NCBI GenBank assembly: GCA_001507935.1
Contig: LGET01000049.1
Location: 1-9,529 of the forward strand
Direction: 5' to 3'
Source: Thermococcales archaeon 44_46
GTDB lineage: Archaea > Methanobacteriota_B > Thermococci > Thermococcales > Thermococcaceae
DNA length: 9,529 nucleotides
Part shown: piece by piece, positions 1 through 6,039 of the stretch
Layout: every line of letters begins with the position of its first letter
How positions within the stretch are numbered: the stretch's first letter is position 1
The notes under the pieces: model-generated
Seen by the model: the letters and a program-made list of their open reading frames with translations, nothing else
The model's database searches: none
Told to the model about the DNA's origin: nothing
Made by a program: the position numbers and the translations under genes

Positions 1-154
1 CCGATGATGAGTGTCAAAAAGACCCAATTTTTTGCATACTTTTTCCCCAAAATTTTAAAGATAGGAAAGGATAAAATATGCACTATTTCTTAGTTTTTCA
101 TACTATTATCCCAGTTGTTGCTCCAAGATGACTACAATAATTATACATCATCGG
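1..154. repeat. 9-bp inverted repeat (arms 1-9 and 146-154)
   Basis: CCGATGATG at 1-9 is the exact reverse complement of CATCATCGG at 146-154, with 136 bases between. In AT-rich DNA a GC-containing 9-mer pair is mildly unlikely by chance. Its position beside a tyrosine recombinase makes a recombination or protein-binding site conceivable. The left arm touches the window edge, so the repeat may be longer than seen. Confidence 0.4.
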
Positions 155-176
155 TTGTATTGTATGAAAGACCGAT
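150..176. repeat. Short hairpin ATCGGT / ACCGAT
   Basis: ATCGGT at 150-155 pairs with ACCGAT at 171-176 around a 15-base loop. The right arm leads directly into the AT-rich promoter candidate at about 179-188. It could be an operator for the recombinase gene. A six-base stem is weak evidence on its own. Confidence 0.3.
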
Positions 177-190
177 ATGTTTATTAATAA
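171..190 (+). promoter_or_regulatory. Candidate archaeal promoter for the recombinase gene
   Basis: TTTATTAAT at about 180-188 resembles an archaeal TATA box. It would place the transcription start near 205-212, leaving a leader of roughly 25-30 bases before the ATG at 236. The upstream BRE is not a strong match, so the assignment is tentative. Confidence 0.35.
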
Positions 191-235
191 TTTTGTTGAT
201 AATATTAAACAGTAAGTTCATACTGGGTGGTGTCC

Positions 236-1594
236 ATGAGGAGGAAGGTGTTTTCCCATCAAAAGGATTCACTTGAATCCTTCACTGATACAGATGCTGT
301 GATCATAATGCTAAGTGACTTCGACGAATATAAAGAAGAGCTGGTCAAACAAAGACAAAATGGCCAATTGACCGTTGGAGCTTTCCAAAATAAGTCATCA
401 GCCATAAACGTTTTCATCGAATATTTACTCAAAACTAAAAACCCAGAACAAACAGCTAATGGTGAAATAAAGATCACAGCACGTGATGTATATGTTGCGT
501 TTAATGAATACATTAAAGAACGACGTCCAGCACGTCATACCCTCCAAACCTATCTTTACTACACTCGTAAAGCCCTTGAACACATCTTGCTCAAGAAATA
601 CAATCTTCTTCTCTCGAAGACGCTTGGAATTGAAGTCTTTGACATTGACTTTTACTTAACACAGCTCTCGAAATCCACCTTAAGATCAAAAGGAAGTCAA
701 CTAAAGGCATTTAAAAAGAAAGAAGAGAGTAAAGTCATTAGTGACGAAAGAGTTAAAGATGCCCTAAAATGGCTTGCAATTCTCAGGCAGGAAAGAGATA
801 GTATGGCAGTTGAAAAACTGCGATTAGCAACTCTGATCGTATTATTGACCGGAGCAAGAGGCACAGAAGTAAATGACTTACAATTTGAGGTGCGAGTCAA
901 TGAGGAAGTTTTAAAACAAATTGATCTCCGAAAAGGCATTATATACTTCCACAGAAAGAAATTAAAGGCAGACGACGACAAAAACTTTACCCCAGTTTTC
1001 ATTCACCCATTACTAATCGAAGAGCTCAAAATATTCAAGAAGAAACACATTCTTGATCCAACACAACCGATTTTCGGGTACTACTCTTTAGATAAAACAT
1101 TCAAGAATTTTTATACTCCCAATAGAGCCTTTAAAAAACGAACTCAGCTAGAAAACCTCTACAGAAAATATGAGTGGCTCAGAAATTATGAACCTCAAAA
1201 GCCTATTATCACGGTAAAAATGTTCCGAAAATATTTTGATAGTTATCTTCAAGATAAAATCTTTGAACTCACAGGAGAAAGAACTGTTACCACACTATTT
1301 GGCAAAGGACTTGAAGCATTGGACAAAATGAGGAGATATAAAAATTACCTCCTCGGACGAGCTGAAGGAGTGGACTTTCTGCACTATATCTCAATAACAG
1401 AGGACAAGAGGTACTCTTCCAAGCTCAAAAAACTCAATAAGATGCTCATTGACGGGCTTATTGACAAACTAATGCCCGAACTATTATATGTGCTTAGTGA
1501 GGAGACAAGAACAAAAATATTATCCAATAATAGCGAAGTTTGGAAGTTTTCGGAGAGCTTATCTGATTCTCCACTTTATAGCCACTATGGATAA
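236..1594 (+). CDS. Tyrosine recombinase / site-specific integrase (archaeal, SSV-like active site)
   Basis: This is probably a DNA breaking-rejoining enzyme acting at an attachment or recombination site. I chose the ATG at 236 because GGTGGTG lies at 226-232. The frame extends to GTG codons at 230 and 227, adding up to three residues. In the 452-residue product the N-terminal ~165 residues are helical and suit a SAM-like core-binding domain. The catalytic domain follows. TGARGTEV supplies Arg208, the basic turn after IIYFHR supplies the Lys (about 241-244), KMFR gives Lys328-x-x-Arg331, LLGRAEG gives Arg375, and FLHYI gives Tyr384, nine residues later as in XerD. KxxR instead of HxxR and Arg instead of the second His/Trp are known from the fusellovirus SSV1 integrase. 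The catalytic set looks complete, so the enzyme is probably active. The gene is AT-rich and separately promoted from the downstream operon. Whether it moves this island or serves another element cannot be told from the window. Confidence 0.82.
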   Translation: MRRKVFSHQKDSLESFTDTDAVIIMLSDFDEYKEELVKQRQNGQLTVGAFQNKSSAINVFIEYLLKTKNPEQTANGEIKITARDVYVAFNEYIKERRPARHTLQTYLYYTRKALEHILLKKYNLLLSKTLGIEVFDIDFYLTQLSKSTLRSKGSQLKAFKKKEESKVISDERVKDALKWLAILRQERDSMAVEKLRLATLIVLLTGARGTEVNDLQFEVRVNEEVLKQIDLRKGIIYFHRKKLKADDDKNFTPVFIHPLLIEELKIFKKKHILDPTQPIFGYYSLDKTFKNFYTPNRAFKKRTQLENLYRKYEWLRNYEPQKPIITVKMFRKYFDSYLQDKIFELTGERTVTTLFGKGLEALDKMRRYKNYLLGRAEGVDFLHYISITEDKRYSSKLKKLNKMLIDGLIDKLMPELLYVLSEETRTKILSNNSEVWKFSESLSDSPLYSHYG

Positions 1595-1635
1595 GGTTGA
1601 TCTATGTTCACTAACTCTCCACATGCTCCCTTAAC

Positions 1636-1653
1636 AATCTTTTCTCCATTTTG
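1636..1653 (+). terminator. Weak T-rich candidate terminator after the recombinase gene
   Basis: A pyrimidine- and T-rich run (TCTTTTCTCCATTTT) lies about 45 bases past the recombinase stop and just before the next promoter. Thermococcales terminate mainly at T-runs without hairpins. The longest T run here is only four, so this is a guess supported mostly by position. Confidence 0.25.
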
Positions 1654-1701
1654 CCGAAAAGTATTTAAGGATTAAAAACAAACATTAATAGTCATGGTGA
1701 T
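1654..1701 (+). promoter_or_regulatory. Promoter and ribosome-binding site for the downstream gene cluster
   Basis: CCGAAAAGTATTTAAGG at 1654-1670 reads as a purine-rich BRE followed by a TATA-like box (TATTTAA at 1662-1668). It would start transcription near 1690, leaving a leader of about 15 bases. GGTGAT at 1696-1701 is a good Thermococcales-type Shine-Dalgarno three bases before the ATG at 1705. It is the only clear promoter before the genes at 1705-9529, so they probably form one transcription unit. An internal promoter in the gap near 6000-6020 is not excluded. Confidence 0.6.
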
Positions 1702-1704
1702 ACT

Positions 1705-2439
1705 ATGACGAACAATGATGTTGAACTTTCTCGACTCTGCGGAATAATAGAAAGGGAGTCCAAAAAACTTCGAGAATCCTTAACTATCAGAAATGAACTT
1801 GAGAAAGAAGTTCTTCTAAACACGTTAAACGTCATTGAAGGAGTTCTCGCGAAAATAAGTGCACTAAAAACAGACGACTTGGACTTCAGGGCTAACCAAG
1901 TGGCTTTACAAGCGGACATCTCAAATTTAAGAACTGCCTTGGAGAAGAGCAACATTTACGGCCGAGAATACTTAAAACGGCAAGCCCAGTATCTTGCCGA
2001 TAAACTCGATGCTTTACTTGTGAAAGTAAAGCCAAAAGGATTTCTTCCCAAATTAGCCGAATTCATAGCAAAACACCCACAGTTTTCAGAAAACTGGGCT
2101 GTTGCGATGTGCTACCTCGGAGCTATGGAAGTTGCATTGAACGGATTTTTAAGGAAATTCAATGTGGATTTGGAGGAATTAGGCGTCCAAAAACATGGAA
2201 CATACGACTACACATTTGCTGATAAGTATTATGGGTTTGTCAGGTATTTACACATGCATAACATTCATGTTCCTAAGCTAGAGGCAGAACTTCCTAGAAT
2301 ATTCTACAGTATACGAAACAAAGTAGTGCATGAGGGGTACTCTCCCAGTGATGAGGACTTAGAATTCATAATAGAATACTCTGAAAGAGTTGTTGACCTA
2401 ATAGAAGCTGCTGAGAAGAAGCTAAATGGGGTGTTGTAA
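1705..2439 (+). CDS. HEPN-like domain protein with N-terminal coiled coil (candidate RNase)
   Basis: This 244-residue protein opens the gene train. Residues ~5-110 are helical and heptad-like, and suggest a coiled-coil or dimerisation region. Residues ~120-240 resemble a HEPN four-helix domain: a helix starting NWAVAMCYLGAMEVAL, an insert, then SIRNKVVHEGY followed by an acidic turn and a long last helix. The motif Arg204-Asn-x3-His209 fits the Rx4-6H signature of catalytic HEPN RNases, and Asn after the Arg is common in them. Such domains occur in toxin-antitoxin and abortive-infection systems and in CRISPR effectors. The known HEPN partner, an MNT nucleotidyltransferase, is not encoded beside it. 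The stop and the next start share one base (TAATG), so translation is coupled to the following gene. The domain call rests on motif and helix pattern only. A non-catalytic HEPN or unrelated helical bundle remains possible. Confidence 0.6.
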   Translation: MTNNDVELSRLCGIIERESKKLRESLTIRNELEKEVLLNTLNVIEGVLAKISALKTDDLDFRANQVALQADISNLRTALEKSNIYGREYLKRQAQYLADKLDALLVKVKPKGFLPKLAEFIAKHPQFSENWAVAMCYLGAMEVALNGFLRKFNVDLEELGVQKHGTYDYTFADKYYGFVRYLHMHNIHVPKLEAELPRIFYSIRNKVVHEGYSPSDEDLEFIIEYSERVVDLIEAAEKKLNGVL

Positions 2440-2963
2440 TGAAGTACCTTTTTATTGTTGATTATGAAGACGACGCAGAAAGAAAGCGAATTGATTACCT
2501 TTTGGAGAAATGGCAAGAACGTGCGAGGATCTTAAAGCCTAGAGGTCTAACTTTTATCATTGACACCGAAGATGTAAGTGAATTCGCAGAAGAACTTCTC
2601 TCAAAGCTAAGTCCAGACTCTTCCAAAAAGGTAAAAGTCTTTTCACTGCATGAAAGAGATTTACAAGCCAATATTCAACCTAACGAGCTGGTTCTCGAAT
2701 ATCATAGCAAAGAATCCGCAGAGGTCGTTAAAAAACTCTTAGAATACATATTCTCCAAGAACAATATTCGTTATTACTCCTCAGATATTCGCTCTGCGAA
2801 GTACTTTACTCTGACCAGAAAGGGCCGTGTGGACATTGAATTAACTCTCAAGCCTAAAGGCAGTGAAACCAAGATAAAGTTAGTGCTTTCGGGTTATGGG
2901 GATGCTGTAGACTATATCGGTAAAAAACTGGGGGAGGAAATTGAATCCCTCGTGGGGGTATGA
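2439..2963 (+). CDS. Uncharacterised protein, possible Cas2/VapD-like ferredoxin fold at the N-terminus
   Basis: I do not recognise this 174-residue protein as a named family. Residues 1-72 alternate strand-helix-strand-helix-strand: YLFIVDYE, a charged helix, GLTFIIDTED, a helix around FAEELLSKL, then KKVKVFSL. This order, with Asp and Glu at the end of strand 1 and a short strand 3, resembles Cas2/VapD ferredoxin-like proteins. No cas1 gene or CRISPR array is nearby, and the resemblance is by pattern only. Residues ~105-174 hold a second alpha/beta part: TRKGRVDIELTLK, TKIKLVLSGYG, then a C-terminal helix. The start ATG overlaps the stop of the HEPN-like gene by one base, so the two proteins are probably made in a fixed ratio and may bind each other, perhaps as toxin and regulator. 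That pairing is inference. Confidence 0.75.
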   Translation: MKYLFIVDYEDDAERKRIDYLLEKWQERARILKPRGLTFIIDTEDVSEFAEELLSKLSPDSSKKVKVFSLHERDLQANIQPNELVLEYHSKESAEVVKKLLEYIFSKNNIRYYSSDIRSAKYFTLTRKGRVDIELTLKPKGSETKIKLVLSGYGDAVDYIGKKLGEEIESLVGV

Positions 2964-2966
2964 AAG

Positions 2967-4079
2967 GTGGGGATCTTCGATGATGGAGATGTGGAATGTG
3001 TTAAAAACCTATTAAAGCCTGCCGAAAGGGTCCTGAAGCAGGGCAGAGACATCTTGGTAGAAGACTTTGCCCAAAGGGAGCGCTTATGGTATGAAGTGAA
3101 AAGAGCATATGACAGCTACTTGGACGGCTTCTGTGGGGGTTTTCTGAAGGATCTAGATAACGCATTCAGGGCCAAGTTTGAAGCGGCTTTGGCAATACTC
3201 GCGTGGAGTTTTGAACAAAATGGTGAAGCATTTTATCCCGCAAAGAAGAGGTTCACAGAGGAAGAGCTTCAAGTGGTCGATGAAATCTTGAAGTACAACA
3301 TATTTGAGATAATGACGAAGGACGACATCCTGACGAAGCTTTACAGAAGGGATTCTGAGGTTCTGGAGTTGCTGAAGACTTATTACCTCGGAATGGACAA
3401 ATGGGTTGAGGAGCAACTTAACAATCCCAACATAAAACTTCCCCTAAGGTATTACTTTAAGAGAACCTGGGAGAGATACAAGGGAAAACTTAACGATGCA
3501 ATTAACGAGGCCAACAAATATGACTGGTTTAGGACGTTGCTCGAAGAATGGGAGAAAGACAAGAGAGAAAGTGTTGATACGGTGAGGTCAATTTATGAAC
3601 AAAAGGTTCAGGAACTTAGGAAACATATTGAAGAGCTTACAAAAGCGTTTGAATATGAGAAGGAAAGAATAGTTCAAGAAATTTCGCGTGCAAGCATGGA
3701 AGAGATAGAAAGACTGGAAAGGGAAAAGCAGGAACTAATTGAGCGTTTTGAAAAAGAAAAGGAGGAACTTGTCAAAAAACTTACTGAATTGAAAGATAAG
3801 GAGCTTCAAGAAAAGCTTCAGGAAGAACTTGAAAAGGCCAGAGAGAATATGCTAAGGGAAGTAAAAAGGTTAGAGGAGGAGATACAGCGCAGGAGCATCG
3901 AGTTAAAACAGAAAGAGATGGAGCTCAAGAAAAAGGAGCTTGAACTGGCGGAAAAAGATCAGGAACTGCGCAAGAAGATAGATGAAGTTCTCAAAGCCTC
4001 GGAGAATCTTGAAAAAGGATCCCGCCTTGTTATCAGGGAGGATGCTAGGATACAGGAGCTGAACTTTTGGGGAGGTTGA
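2967..4079 (+). CDS. Long coiled-coil protein with helical N-terminal domain
   Basis: This 370-residue protein begins at a GTG three bases after the previous stop, with GGGGGT at 2954-2959 as ribosome-binding site. No better in-frame start is seen, and the ATG at 2980 is out of frame. Residues ~10-195 are helix-rich with many aromatics (DYE-poor, WYEVKRAYDSYL and YYFKRTWERYK regions) and match no family I know. Residues ~198-352 form an almost unbroken, Glu/Lys-rich coiled coil of about 155 residues, potentially a rod over 20 nm long. The C-terminus is a short non-coiled tail ending in FWGG. There is no signal peptide or membrane segment. In this operon a rod-like scaffold linking effector, membrane or polymer components is plausible, but nothing in the sequence gives an enzymatic role. 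The low-complexity rod will attract spurious similarity in searches. Confidence 0.8.
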   Translation: MGIFDDGDVECVKNLLKPAERVLKQGRDILVEDFAQRERLWYEVKRAYDSYLDGFCGGFLKDLDNAFRAKFEAALAILAWSFEQNGEAFYPAKKRFTEEELQVVDEILKYNIFEIMTKDDILTKLYRRDSEVLELLKTYYLGMDKWVEEQLNNPNIKLPLRYYFKRTWERYKGKLNDAINEANKYDWFRTLLEEWEKDKRESVDTVRSIYEQKVQELRKHIEELTKAFEYEKERIVQEISRASMEEIERLEREKQELIERFEKEKEELVKKLTELKDKELQEKLQEELEKARENMLREVKRLEEEIQRRSIELKQKEMELKKKELELAEKDQELRKKIDEVLKASENLEKGSRLVIREDARIQELNFWGG

Positions 4080-4801
4080 AGAGCAAGTTCAAGAATGAAA
4101 TAAAACTTCTAGGCAAAACTTACAAGATAGAGGAACTTAACGAAAAAATTGGTGAAGATGTGTCCAAGTTCGCATCAAAACTCGATGAAAAAACCCTAAA
4201 GAACTTGCCGGAGAACAGGTATTTGGAAGTCAAGATAAAGGAGAAGAAACTTCTTGGGAGCAAAGAAAAGCTCTTCTTAAAGGCTTATTACCTAACGAGG
4301 GTTGATAAGCTTGCAGATTATGGGTTTGATACTGATCCATTAGAGCTCGCAGATATAAACGCTTATCTAGTTGATGCAAGGGATTCTTCAAAGAACGAGC
4401 GCACAATCCTAGTTATTGCAACGCCTCTAGGCTTCGAAGAAAGAATAAAAAAATACGTCAATTCTGACCAGTTCCACCAAAACTTCTACTCTGAGAACGT
4501 CTCGTTGCTTTTGCTTGACGTTGAGACAGGAGAGGTCATCTACAATCCGAATGACAAGTATGCAAAGGCTCTCGCTCCGCTGGTACGCATGGAGCTCGAT
4601 GAAGAAGTCTATGCCAAAGTAAAGGAATGCATACGAGGGAAACTCTCCGAAAGAGACTATTTGCCCTTTGAAGAAGTGAAAGACTGTGGGGATGAAGCTT
4701 ACGTTAAGAAGGCGTTTTATGAAGTTGCCAATGAAGAGAATGGTGTTGTTAAGTATATCGATGGTTTTGGACTAGTATTAATGAAGGGGGTTAGAAAATG
4801 A
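4067..4801 (+). CDS. Uncharacterised alpha/beta protein with winged-helix-like C-terminus
   Basis: This 244-residue protein is not assigned to a family. Two TTG starts are possible. TTG at 4067 is preceded by AGGAG at 4054-4058, while TTG at 4076 overlaps the previous stop as TTGA and lies directly behind GGGGAGG. I prefer 4067 for its spacing. The basic N-terminus (~1-60) is followed by an alpha/beta core with strands YLEVKIKEKKL, KLFLKAYYLTRV, RTILVIATPLG and SLLLLDVETGEVIYN. The last fits the strand-turn-strand of a small Rossmann-like or nuclease-like core, but I cannot place a catalytic triad. Residues ~195-244 (LPFEEVKDCGDEAYVKKAF, then a strand pair ending GFGLVLMKG) look like a winged helix-turn-helix. 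The start overlaps the coiled-coil gene by 13 bases and the stop overlaps the next start (ATGA), so it is firmly inside the operon. A DNA-binding or adaptor role is only a guess. Confidence 0.78.
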   Translation: MGRLKSKFKNEIKLLGKTYKIEELNEKIGEDVSKFASKLDEKTLKNLPENRYLEVKIKEKKLLGSKEKLFLKAYYLTRVDKLADYGFDTDPLELADINAYLVDARDSSKNERTILVIATPLGFEERIKKYVNSDQFHQNFYSENVSLLLLDVETGEVIYNPNDKYAKALAPLVRMELDEEVYAKVKECIRGKLSERDYLPFEEVKDCGDEAYVKKAFYEVANEENGVVKYIDGFGLVLMKGVRK

Positions 4802-5388
4802 AAATATTGGATAGGTTTAGGAAAAACCCTGTCGAAAAACTCTCCCTAAGGGAGCTCCAAGAGGAAGAGATAAGGCTAAGAAACCGCTTGGAAAGAATGA
4901 AGAAGGAAATAAACAACATAGAGAGGAAGAAAAAGCAACTCTTCCAGGAAGGAGTCGGAGCAGATGTCTTAAAGAAGAAGATGCTTGCTCAGGAAATTAA
5001 AAGCCTCGACCTTGAAGAAAAGCTCAAGCTCAGGGACTTTACAACGGCTCAGAGGCAGTACACGTTAGTTAAGAACCTCATCATTGTAAAGAAGTACGAG
5101 AAGGAGTTAAGAAAAATAGGTATATGGGACAAGTTAGCCAAAATTGCGCCCGAGCAACTTGAGACTGCCTTGGTAAAGATAAACCTCGATGGAAAGGAAT
5201 TCGATGAGATGGTCAACAGCCTCAACAGAGTCTTTGAAATGGAAGTTGCTGAGTTTGAGGCTACAGAGGATCAGACAGAAAAAGAGCTTCTTCAAGCCTG
5301 GGCGATGGTTGAAGCTGGGGAGGCAGACATAGAGGAGGCGTTTGAAAAGGTTAAGGAAAAAGAGTCAAAGGAGCTGGAGGAGTTGTGA
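4798..5388 (+). CDS. ESCRT-III/Snf7-like (CdvB-like) coiled-coil protein, copy 1
   Basis: This 196-residue helical protein is paralogous to the next gene. The short N-terminus ILDRFRKNP is followed by a long helical hairpin (~15-52 and ~56-106). Then come a short segment IAPEQLE (~116-122), another helix (~130-150), an acidic linker, and a C-terminal helix with ELLQAWAMVEAGEADIEEAF. This order matches Snf7/Vps24 and archaeal CdvB proteins, which build membrane-remodelling filaments. The hairpin turn and second helix (ERKKKQLFQEG, then LAQEIKSLD and LVKNLIIVK) read much like CdvB at the equivalent place. The ATG overlaps the previous stop (ATGA) and AAGGGGG lies at 4784-4790. No CdvA or Vps4 ATPase is encoded in the window. 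The family call is inference from layout. A PspA-like or generic coiled-coil protein is the main alternative. Confidence 0.55.
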   Translation: MKILDRFRKNPVEKLSLRELQEEEIRLRNRLERMKKEINNIERKKKQLFQEGVGADVLKKKMLAQEIKSLDLEEKLKLRDFTTAQRQYTLVKNLIIVKKYEKELRKIGIWDKLAKIAPEQLETALVKINLDGKEFDEMVNSLNRVFEMEVAEFEATEDQTEKELLQAWAMVEAGEADIEEAFEKVKEKESKELEEL

Positions 5389-6000
5389 ATGGCTTTCTTT
5401 TCCAGATTTTTTGGCAAGAAAAATCCGCTTGACATTCCATTGAACCAGTTGAAGGAAACCCATGTTAAGTTGGACATGCAGATAAGAAAAATAGAGGCAG
5501 AGATGCTTGAAATTGACAGGCAAATTGCACTTCTTTTTGAGCAGGCAAAGAAAGCCAAAAGCAAGGCTGAAGAACTGACCATAGCCACCAAAATAAAGAC
5601 CCTCAACCAGAGGAAGAAGAATCTGCAGAACACTCATTTTCAATTGAACAAGCAGATGATGCTCGTGAGCAACCTTATGATAATCAAGGAGAATGAGGCT
5701 ATCTTGAAGAACACCCCTACGTGGAAGATTCTGCATGAAATGTCTCCTGAAGAGCTGGAGCAACGTTTGACCGAAATGCAACTGGACACTCAAAATTTGA
5801 ATGAGAATTTAAACCAGATGCTCGGCTACACCGATCAGGCTCTCTCTACTGGAGTTGAATTCGAGACCGATGAAGAGCTTGCGGAGATTTTAGACACGAT
5901 TAGGGCTGTTAAGGAGGGTGAGCTTGAGCCTGACGTGGCCGCAGAGAAGGTAACTGGGGAGGAGAGAAAAAAGAAGCATCTGGAGCTTGAGGAGCTTTGA
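5389..6000 (+). CDS. ESCRT-III/Snf7-like (CdvB-like) coiled-coil protein, copy 2
   Basis: This 203-residue paralogue of the preceding gene begins at the base after its TGA, with GGAGGAG at 5376-5382. Shared landmarks in the same order are an N-terminal SRFFGKKNP (DRFRKNP in copy 1), LVSNLMIIK at 92-100 (LVKNLIIVK at 90-98), MSPEELEQRL (IAPEQLETAL), a late acidic helix around TDEELAEILDTIRAVKEGE, and the terminal ELEEL. Sequence identity is otherwise low, so the duplication is old. The N-terminus is more hydrophobic (MAFFSRFFGKK) and could form an amphipathic membrane-binding helix, as in Snf7 and PspA proteins. Two divergent subunits side by side recall heteropolymer-forming ESCRT-III pairs. 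Filament formation and membrane binding are inferred from layout, not visible directly. Only 39 bases separate its stop from the start of the membrane kinase, which supports a joint function at the membrane. Confidence 0.55.
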   Translation: MAFFSRFFGKKNPLDIPLNQLKETHVKLDMQIRKIEAEMLEIDRQIALLFEQAKKAKSKAEELTIATKIKTLNQRKKNLQNTHFQLNKQMMLVSNLMIIKENEAILKNTPTWKILHEMSPEELEQRLTEMQLDTQNLNENLNQMLGYTDQALSTGVEFETDEELAEILDTIRAVKEGELEPDVAAEKVTGEERKKKHLELEEL

Positions 6001-6026
6001 TTTTAGCTTATTTTCATAACTATGGT

Positions 6027-6036
6027 GGGAGGTGAT
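6027..6036 (+). promoter_or_regulatory. Strong ribosome-binding site deciding the kinase start
   Basis: GGGAGGTGAT is near-perfectly complementary to the archaeal 16S rRNA 3' end. It falls inside the reading frame that begins with ATG at 6022, so that ATG is unlikely to be used. GTG at 6040 is three bases downstream, the same spacing as before the ATG at 1705. ATG at 6046 is the alternative. Confidence 0.65.
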
Positions 6037-6039
6037 ATA

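Larger units (their letters stand above)
96..224. repeat. Repeated TTCATACT words (97-104, 217-224; inverted at 162-169)
   Basis: TTCATACT occurs directly at 97-104 and 217-224, and TTTCATAC at 96-103 is matched in inverse orientation by GTATGAAA at 162-169. A related GCATACT lies at 34-40. The 217 copy sits just upstream of the ribosome-binding site and the 162 copy just upstream of the putative TATA box. That is a plausible layout for binding of a repressor or of the recombinase itself. The function is inferred only from arrangement. Confidence 0.35.
1..235. other. AT-rich non-coding leader upstream of the recombinase gene
   Basis: No convincing gene is visible here on either strand, although a gene could end just left of the window. 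The stretch is strongly AT-rich and carries several short repeats: an inverted pair at 1-9 and 146-154, a short hairpin at 150-176, and TTCATACT-like words near 34, 97, 162 (inverted) and 217. It probably holds the promoter and control sites of the recombinase gene, and possibly part of an attachment or recombination site. No tRNA gene is present. Confidence 0.6.

Noticed and set aside
3..10. ATGATGA at 4-10 looks like box C of an archaeal C/D sRNA.
   Set aside because: No CTGA box D or D' follows at a suitable distance, and no second C' box is seen. The word is better explained as part of the inverted repeat with 146-154.
1595..1704. A tRNA gene or attachment site after the recombinase.
   Set aside because: No cloverleaf, T-loop-like GGTTCGAATCC pattern or tRNA-like repeat is visible. 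The gap is accounted for by a weak T-rich stretch and a promoter.
2439..2660. Possible CRISPR-Cas remnant because of the Cas2-like strand pattern.
   Set aside because: There is no CRISPR repeat array, cas1 or other cas gene in the window, so only a fold resemblance is claimed.
5365..5793. Long minus-strand open frame (142 codons) opposite the second Snf7-like gene.
   Set aside because: It is a shadow of a well-supported + strand gene that has a paralogue, a ribosome-binding site and operon context. The minus-strand product is Leu/Phe/His-rich without domain features.
4798..6000. The two coiled-coil genes as halves of one broken gene.
   Set aside because: Each has its own ribosome-binding site, start, full domain order and the same ELEEL ending. 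They are tandem paralogues, not fragments.
6022..6039. ATG at 6022 as the start of the kinase.
   Set aside because: A near-perfect ribosome-binding site lies inside the codons that would follow it, so GTG at 6040 (or ATG 6046) is the likelier start.
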